A stretch of 64,000 nucleotides of DNA. It comes from Dendrobium chrysotoxum (lineage: Eukaryota > Streptophyta > Magnoliopsida > Asparagales > Orchidaceae). Position numbers and translations under genes: made by a program. Of this stretch, positions 58,436 through 64,000 are shown one piece after another. A model generated the notes under the pieces. That model saw only the letters and a program-made list of their open reading frames with translations. It had not been told where the DNA came from and searched no databases. Location of the stretch: assembly GCA_019925795.1 (NCBI GenBank), contig CM034300.1:70659021-70723020 (forward strand), in the 5' to 3' direction. How positions within the stretch are numbered: the first letter of the stretch is position 1; each line of letters opens with the position of its first letter.

Positions 58436-59566
58436 ATGGCTGGTGGCAAACGTTCACGGTAAAAGGGAGCGAGTTCCTCCCAAGGGCCTGTTGATCCTCG
58501 CTTCCCCAATGCAGCCGATCAGGCTGCCTACGAGCGCTATTGTGAAGTGGGGATCACACTGTTGAAAATAGTAAATCCCCGCACTCTTACTTATCCTGTC
58601 CTTGACCTCTTCGCACACACCTCCCTCACTTTCATCATGACTCTCGCCTTTCCCTTTAGCACGGAACTTCTTCGCATTTTCTTTGCAAATTTGCAGATTT
58701 CGGCTGATTATTCCACCCTCCGCTCTTATGTAAATCAGCGCCCCGTCGAACTCACTTACCAGGACTTTCATAACATTCTCCAATTTTTCGTCACTGGCGA
58801 CAAACTCCACACCCTTATCACCGACCCTGATTATGATTGGAGTGTCGCCAATCATTTCCTTCGCAATACAAATGCCCCTTATCATGACAATGCTTGCACC
58901 ACACTTCTTAAGGATGCCCAGACCATTCAGCATGTCCTTCGTTCCTCTGTCATTCCAAAGGTGGGGGATCGAATTCACATCACCCCACTACTGTCCTTGA
59001 CCACATACTACATTCTGGCCCATAGGGAATTTAATGCCACTGACCTTATTATCCAGTACCTCGAGCACCTCACCACTATTCAGAATCCAGGTCATCGCCG
59101 TCGTCCCAATCTAGCCTTAGGATATATCATTGCCTATGCCCTAGAAACCAAATATGACCTGCAATATCCCGCAGCTCCAAATGTCCCTCCTTCCTTCTTC
59201 ACCAATAATTCCTTCCACGTCCTACATAGCACCCGACTACATCTAGAGCCTGCCCTAGATGTTGAGGAAGAGGAGGAAGAGGCCATTCCAGTTCCTGCTG
59301 CACCAGAAGCACCTGCTCCCCTTCGCATCGCTTCTCCCTTTGACCACCTGGTGCAGCGCTTCGATCAGTGGGAGGCCAGATTCAACTTGTATGTGGCTTC
59401 CCAGGAGCAGCAGCACGTTGAGGACCTCCAACGCTTCACTGACTATGCTGCACAGCAGCATGACCAGGACATCGCCTGGATTGGAGCCCACTTTCAGGCC
59501 ATTCACCATTACTTCAACCCACCACCACCACCTCCTTCTTCCAATCTGGATCCGCCTCAGTTTTAG
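58436..59566 (+). pseudogene. Third ORF of Copia element (putative plant transposon protein-like)
   Basis: The likely start is ATG 58436 (MAGGKRSR), with an in-frame TAA at 58460-58462. Downstream the same frame is open to the stop at 59564-59566, giving about 376 codons in all and 339 from the internal ATG 58547. The N-terminal half (LRIFFANLQI, SYVNQRPVELTYQDFHNIL) resembles the 'putative plant transposon protein' domain (PF20167) seen in ORFs of many plant LTR elements. An acidic/Ala-Pro hinge (EEEEEEAIPVPAAPEAPAP), a Gln/His-rich helical region (FDHLVQRFDQWEARFNLYVA) and a proline tail (PPPPPPSS) follow. No transmembrane segment or signal peptide is seen, so an envelope role is unsupported. 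Codons end mostly in C, unlike gag-pol. Confidence 0.82.
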
Positions 59567-59882
59567 TTTTATGTTGTGTAGTTGCTATTTTTATGTTTTG
59601 TTTGCACTACTTTGTTTTGTCCTGCATGATTCTGTTGATTTTGTTTACCCTCCTTTTTGTGATGTTAAAAGGGGGAGTCAGTACTAGGTTTTATTTCTGT
59701 TATGTTTCAGTTGTAGTAGCTTTGTTCCTGTTATGTTTCAGTTCTAGTAGCTTTGTTCCTATTATATTTTGTACTTGTGTTTGTACTACTTTGAGTGTTA
59801 AATGAAAATTAAAAAAACAAAAAAAAATTTGAACTCCTAGTTCTTGTATTTTTAAACTACTGAATATAGGTTTGCCATCATC
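59567..59882 (+). other. 3' UTR of the element
   Basis: T-rich, with a short direct repeat of TTCTGTTATGTTTCAGTT (about 59695 and 59727) and GTAGCTTTGTTCCT. It leads to the polypurine tract. Confidence 0.6.
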
Positions 59883-59896
59883 AAAAAGGGGGAGAT
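59883..59896 (+). other. Polypurine tract
   Basis: AAAAAGGGGGAGAT immediately before the 3' LTR, the typical SIRE-type plus-strand primer site. Confidence 0.93.
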
Positions 59897-60147
59897 TGTT
59901 GCAAATCTGGTTTTGATGATGAAAAATATGTTTCTATTATGTTTTGCTTGGCTAACCCATTTCAGGCACAAAAGATCACGAACAACTCAAGCCAACTCAA
60001 GATCGGGTCCAAGTGTGTCCAATGTAATATTTTTCTTTTTCTTGAGTCAATTATAATGTAACTGATCCCCTAACTAAGTAACCTTGCACACACACACTCA
60101 GGGGAAGAGCTTGAGTGAATTAGAGTTTCTGTTAATTTTTTGTTCAG

Positions 60148-60800
60148 ATCGTTCGGGACGATATTCACATCGTCCTGGACGATCCAGTAAAAATAGAAAC
60201 CCTAATTAGGGCGACCAAGTTAACTGTGTTTGATTAGGCAGATCATCCTGGACGATCTTTGGATCGTACGGGATGATATGCTCAAATCAAAAATTCTCAG
60301 CCGCCAGATCAAGTTAGACAAGTTCTTATTTTTAGATACTTGGTCTGATCGTCCCGGATGATACGTGTATCGTCCTGGACGATCTAGTACAATCATGCCT
60401 AAATTAATCTGATAATTAAGGAAAGCAATTAATACTTGATTGATACGATCATATCATCCTGGACGATCATGATCGTCTAGTGCATTTCAGCTGTACATCC
60501 CGAACTTTGTTCAGGATGATTTAGGCACTTTTTGAACTAATCGTACAGGACGATATACCTATCGTCCTAGACGATCAAGTCATTTTTGAGTCGTCCAGCA
60601 CAAGTTTCTCAGGACGACCCGAACTGTCTCCTGGACGAAATTCCTCGATTTACACTAATCGTCCCGGATGATCGCAGGATCGTACGGGACGATATGAATA
60701 GCTTTTTGAACTGATCGTCCAGAAGAGCCAAATCGTCCAGGCTGAATCAGCTGATTTTGAACTGATCGTACAGGACGATCTATCGATCATCCTGGACGAT
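60148..60800. promoter_or_regulatory. Paired 15-bp dyads in the 3' LTR
   Basis: Six of the seven pairs of the 5' LTR are kept with the 6-bp spacer (first at 60148/60169, last ending at 60800). The fourth pair has lost its second member (near 60455-60475). Spacers CTTTGG, ACGTGT, ATACCT, CGCAGG and CTATCG are identical to those of the 5' LTR. TATA box at 60844-60850. Confidence 0.88.
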
Positions 60801-61065
60801 CTTGGCCGACCAGTTGAGATTTAGGGCTATTTTTGAGCCCTCATATAAAAGATCTTTTTCTTTGTTTAGAAAAAATATTTTGCCACTTTCCTTCCCAGAG
60901 AAACCCTAGAGAGAGAGAGAGTTGGGAGAGAGAGAGAGGATCTTGTGAGGGAGAGTTAGTGAGGGATTCACTAACGTTGCTCCAAGATGGATCAGAGTCG
61001 TCTTCTCCACTCGTCGTCTTCCATCTAGTTGGTGTTCGTTGTGGGAGGATCCTTCGCAAGAAGAT

Positions 61066-61195
61066 CCGGGTTCTCTGCCCGCTTCAGGTGGAAGCAAAAG
61101 GATCCGGGTTCTCTATCCGCTTCAGGTGGAAGCAAAAGGAGTCCGGGTTCTCTGCCCGCTTCAGGAGGAAGCAAAAGGAGTTCAGGTTCTCTGCC
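61066..61195 (+). repeat. 39-bp minisatellite in 3' LTR
   Basis: Units begin at 61066 (38 bp), 61104 and 61143, with a partial unit at 61182. Confidence 0.9.
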
Positions 61196-61570
61196 TCACC
61201 GGGTGGTGGAAAGGAGGTTTTTGTACAGGCTTCTCTGCCTTGCTGTGGGAGCAAAAGGAGAGTCACTTTCTGTTTAGTGCAATACCCGGAGGGGAGGCTC
61301 TGGGGAGTGGACGTAGGTAAAGTTGATCGAACCACTATAAAATCTGGTTTGCTTTTTTTGATTTTATTTTGCATTTTTCTTTTCTGATAATAACTGCTTG
61401 GTGAATATCAGTGATTGATCTTTTCGTTCTTGTTTACTTATTTTTGCTGCAAAGTATCAAAAAGATTTTTCTGTTGCTCGTAAATTTTTAAATAACCAAT
61501 TCACCCCCCTCTTGGTTAGCCTCGGGACTAGTTCACTAGGGCTTAACATCCCTATCAAACTTTCAATAAG

Positions 61571-62335
61571 TCTACAATGCATAAAGCTCTAGACCCATGA
61601 CCTTTTGCCACCGACCTAATATGAACCGAAAGGGTTTAGGTCACCGACATCTACTCCTTCGGCAAGCCTGCCAAAGCAAGAAGCATAGGGCTGAATATAT
61701 AAAAATTACCTGATAAGTTGATACAAATGAATCAGATAATTTTCCATCAATGTCTGTAGCATAAAGCACATGACAGAAGAAACAAAATCTCAGGATTCAA
61801 GCTAAAACTATAAGAAGAAGTATCCTGAATGACATCTACAAATGTCCCCAAAGATTGGTGGTATTTTAAATATTTATTTAGGTCGACATCGTGCTGCGTG
61901 CTGAGATCTCCAAATAAATATTTAAAATTTTCTGCCAAAATACAGCCAAGGGAGGGAAGAATAGAAGATCCTCCATAAACTAAATGCGCTATCATCATAA
62001 AGTACAATCTGAGTAAGATATAATAAGTATAAGAGACATCAAAGTCCCGCCAGTTGATGAATCTATAAAGATAAATTCTGAACAACTCCAGCAATTATGC
62101 AACAAGAATATCACATCCAAATATGAATGCGGAAAAGAAAGATGCGACCAGTTACAAAAATACTAGAAACTAAGGTGACGGTGATGACAAGAGAAGAGCA
62201 GGAAGTTCAGATGTTATCAACTACCATCAATCTATAAAATAACACTCAAGGGATATGAATTTAAAATATTATATCAATTGACTTATGGATCTCTACTTCA
62301 AAAGAGCCAATATGTTAATCATTATTGACTACAAG
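61571..62335 (+). other. Gypsy 3' UTR, second part (after the Copia insertion)
   Basis: Starts just after the second ATAAG and contains the third hairpin repeat (61863-61928) and AAGCATA/GCATAAAGC motifs like those at 49800-49870, confirming continuity across the insertion. No coding similarity. The Gypsy 3' LTR start was not identified. Confidence 0.7.
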
Positions 62336-62832
62336 TGCATCTGAAGACCTGTAGAGACATAGAGGGAAGAAGAAGAAGAAGAAGAAGCTTTCTCCCTACC
62401 TTGCTCTTCCTCCAGCCTTCAAATCAACGCAACCTGTCCGTTGCCTCTAGTTCACAAGCAACAGGCCGGCCTCCACCTCCATCGACGACATTACCTTCCT
62501 GTACGAAGAGAGCCTACCGACTTTGCCTTAGCCCAACGTCCACGCCTTGATCTCGTTGGATCTTCCTCATGTTCGACCTATTCCCCATATCTGAGTCGGT
62601 CGACCCCTGTAGCTACCTAATCCCCTCTACTCCTTATTTAATACCTACCCTAGCTGCTCCCTCTACCTCTCATACCTGCAGTCCTTCAGTGTCGACCCGA
62701 ACCCCATCTCAGCCGAGAGCTCTACCTGATACTCCCGCCTATACCCGACTTCCTTTACCTAATTAGGTATATATGTATTTTACCTTAGTTATGATTTGTA
62801 TTAATTATAGTTATTATTAAAAATACTATTAT

Positions 62833-62877
<45 letters not shown>

Positions 62878-63060
62878 CAAAGAATAAGAAGAAGAAGAAA
62901 TAAAAAAAAGGAAAATACAAAAGAAAGGCAAGAAGGGAGAGAGGTGGAGAGAAAAAGAGAAAGTGAAAATTTTTTGTATTTATGAATTCTTGTAAAAAAT
63001 CCCATTGGCACTCCTCACTGCAAAGGTATAAAACTCCCTAAACTCAAAATCCTATCCTCG
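62336..63060. other. Low-complexity region with microsatellites
   Basis: GAA repeat at 62368-62388, a C-rich stretch to 62766 (small ORFs with Ser/Pro/Thr-rich translations but no family similarity), a TA repeat at 62837-62876, and an AG-rich tract to about 62970. It could be part of the Gypsy LTR or flanking DNA. Confidence 0.5.
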
Positions 63061-63090
63061 GTGTTTGTGTCGAGCCGGCAAACCGCCTAT

Positions 63091-63362
63091 ACACGCGCTT
63101 TATTGTGCGTGGTGGGAAGGCAACCTAGTGCGACACCTACGGTGAGGCGGGTAGGCCCTATGCACGCTTTTCTTAGCATGGTGGGGACAATCTTAAGTAC
63201 CCGTATGCGGCTCTGTACCTACGGGAAAATAATTGCTCTTCTTTTGAAACAGGTACCGTCGAAGACCCCATGCACGCCTTTATTGCACGTGGTGGGAATG
63301 AAGACACGGCCTAGGTGTCTAAGGACACCTACCATACACGCACTTTATTGCACGTGGTGGGA
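63091..63362. repeat. Four copies of a 27-bp hairpin motif
   Basis: TRCACGCNNTTTATTGCACG followed by TGGTGGGA recurs at 63091-63117, 63161-63187 (most divergent), 63271-63297 and 63335-63362. CACG and CGTG form inverted arms, and copies 3 and 4 contain the palindrome CACGTG. Spacing is irregular (70, 110 and 64 bp). Confidence 0.85.
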
Positions 63363-64000
63363 TGGCCCAAACTCCTGTAGTTTTCCCCTAAACGGGGGAG
63401 ACGCCGAGAGGCTGCCGAAATTTCGGGTGAACTTGAGACCATACTCGGACTTGTTTGAACTCAAAAGAAGGGGACTTGGACAAGAATTTTGGAACATAAT
63501 TTGAACATAATTTGAAGACAAAATCAAACTTAAATCAATCCTAAATCAAGCTTAATCAAATGAGATTGAAAAGAGATGAAACTTGAACTATAATTTGGAG
63601 CTTGAACTAAACAAGGACTCGGACATTTGAACTTAAGCCAAAACTTGATTTAGGTCAAAGGACTACGCTTGGACTTGAATTAGACAAGACTACAAGAACT
63701 TGATTTGGACCGTAGTGGACTTGACATTAAACATTCAAACTCAAATGGATGAATTACAAGGACAACAAGGGACTTCAATTTAAAAAAGGATGAATTGTTG
63801 ATTCATTCACAAATAATAATGCAAGCTCTCAATGAACTTGATGACTTACCTATGGCCATATACAAAGGATATATAATGATCGTGACCATTCATATATATC
63901 CTGAGGACTTGTGGTGGATAGAATAATGCACCTACAAGCATGAACATGATTCTATTGCACACACAATGATCTACCTATAAGAAACTATAAGAAATTAATA
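63363..64000. other. Right-edge non-coding DNA
   Basis: From about 63420 to 63860 ACTTGGAC, TTGAACTT and AACTTGA words recur without a fixed period. No gene recognised. Confidence 0.5.

Larger units (their letters stand above)
49928..61565 (+). mobile_element. Full-length Ty1/Copia (SIRE-like) retrotransposon with a third ORF, 11.6 kb
   Basis: LTRs at 49928-51620 and 59897-61565 (TGTTGC...TTTCA), PBS two bases after the first LTR, PPT directly before the second, and an exact 5-bp target duplication ATAAG (49923-49927, 61566-61570). The order gag, protease, integrase, reverse transcriptase, RNase H is Copia. The large size, long coiled-coil gag tail, extra ORF after pol and CATCATCAAAAAGGGGGAGA polypurine tract point to the SIRE/Maximus lineage. 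By eye the LTRs differ at 15 of the first 280 positions, so this is not a very recent insertion. It lies in the Gypsy 3' UTR. Confidence 0.96.
59897..61565 (+). repeat. 3' LTR of Copia element
   Basis: 1,669 bp, collinear with 49928-51620. It is about 24 bp shorter, partly from loss of one dyad (pair 4) and one base in the minisatellite. Confidence 0.96.

Noticed and set aside
58454..58978. 174-codon minus-strand ORF opposite ORF3
   Set aside because: Antisense shadow of ORF3; composition follows the third-position C bias of the sense frame.
58547..59566. ORF3 as an envelope-like protein, as reported for SIRE1
   Set aside because: No signal peptide, transmembrane segment or coiled-coil/fusion-like region is visible; similarity is better to the putative plant transposon protein domain.
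62335..62766. Two Ser/Pro/Thr-rich ORFs
   Set aside because: Low-complexity C-rich DNA; no homology and no conserved start context.

Overview
This is a gene-poor, AT-rich stretch of nuclear DNA from a flowering plant. The evidence is the plant-type transposon content: SIRE/Maximus-like Ty1/Copia, Tat-like Ty3/Gypsy with a second RNase H, En/Spm CACTA, RICESLEEPER-like hAT and several MITE types, plus spliced fragments of two plant metabolic genes. I found no intact host gene and no convincing tRNA or rRNA gene, and I cannot name the species.

Layout. 1-3206 is the LTR, gag and start of pol of a Copia element on the minus strand that runs off the left edge. 4531-5174 is a hAT-type MITE with a perfect 8-bp target duplication. 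7844-13765 is a small LTR element (0.24-0.3 kb LTRs, gag remnant) split by a second LTR element (8504-13115) made of two 2.17-kb LTRs around only 279 bp. 13961-16352 is a CACTA-like element carrying spliced fragments of phosphoacetylglucosamine mutase and fatty acyl-CoA reductase. 16353-33515 is mostly unassigned AT-rich DNA with MITEs, a 599-bp tandem duplication ending in poly-C, a decayed Gypsy RNase H and a second hAT-type MITE.

33516-45703 is a 12.2-kb CACTA element (target duplication AAG, genes on the minus strand). A 4.8-kb hAT element (33944-38735, target duplication GCCGGAAA) sits inside it. A 5'-truncated Tat-like Gypsy follows (about 45.8-48.7 kb of pol, then a repeat-rich 3' UTR). 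That UTR is split by a full-length 11.6-kb Copia element (49928-61565, target duplication ATAAG) of the same family as the one at the left edge. The Gypsy UTR resumes at 61571. The right end holds repeats of uncertain origin.

Most distinctive feature. The Copia family carries arrays of a 15-bp dyad, ATCGTCC-N-GGACGAT, arranged in pairs separated by exactly 6 bp, so centres are 21 bp apart (about two helical turns). Seven such pairs fill the LTR just upstream of its TATA box, and the arrangement holds in all three LTRs here. A second array sits inside the element, between pol and a third ORF, ending just before a TATA-like box and about 94 bp before that ORF's ATG. The third ORF has C-ending codon use unlike gag-pol. 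I infer a shared promoter module driving both the genomic RNA and a separate mRNA for the third ORF, possibly with the ORF product or a host factor binding the paired dyads. Most stop codons in this element fit C-to-T (or G-to-A) change, as expected for methylated, silenced copies.
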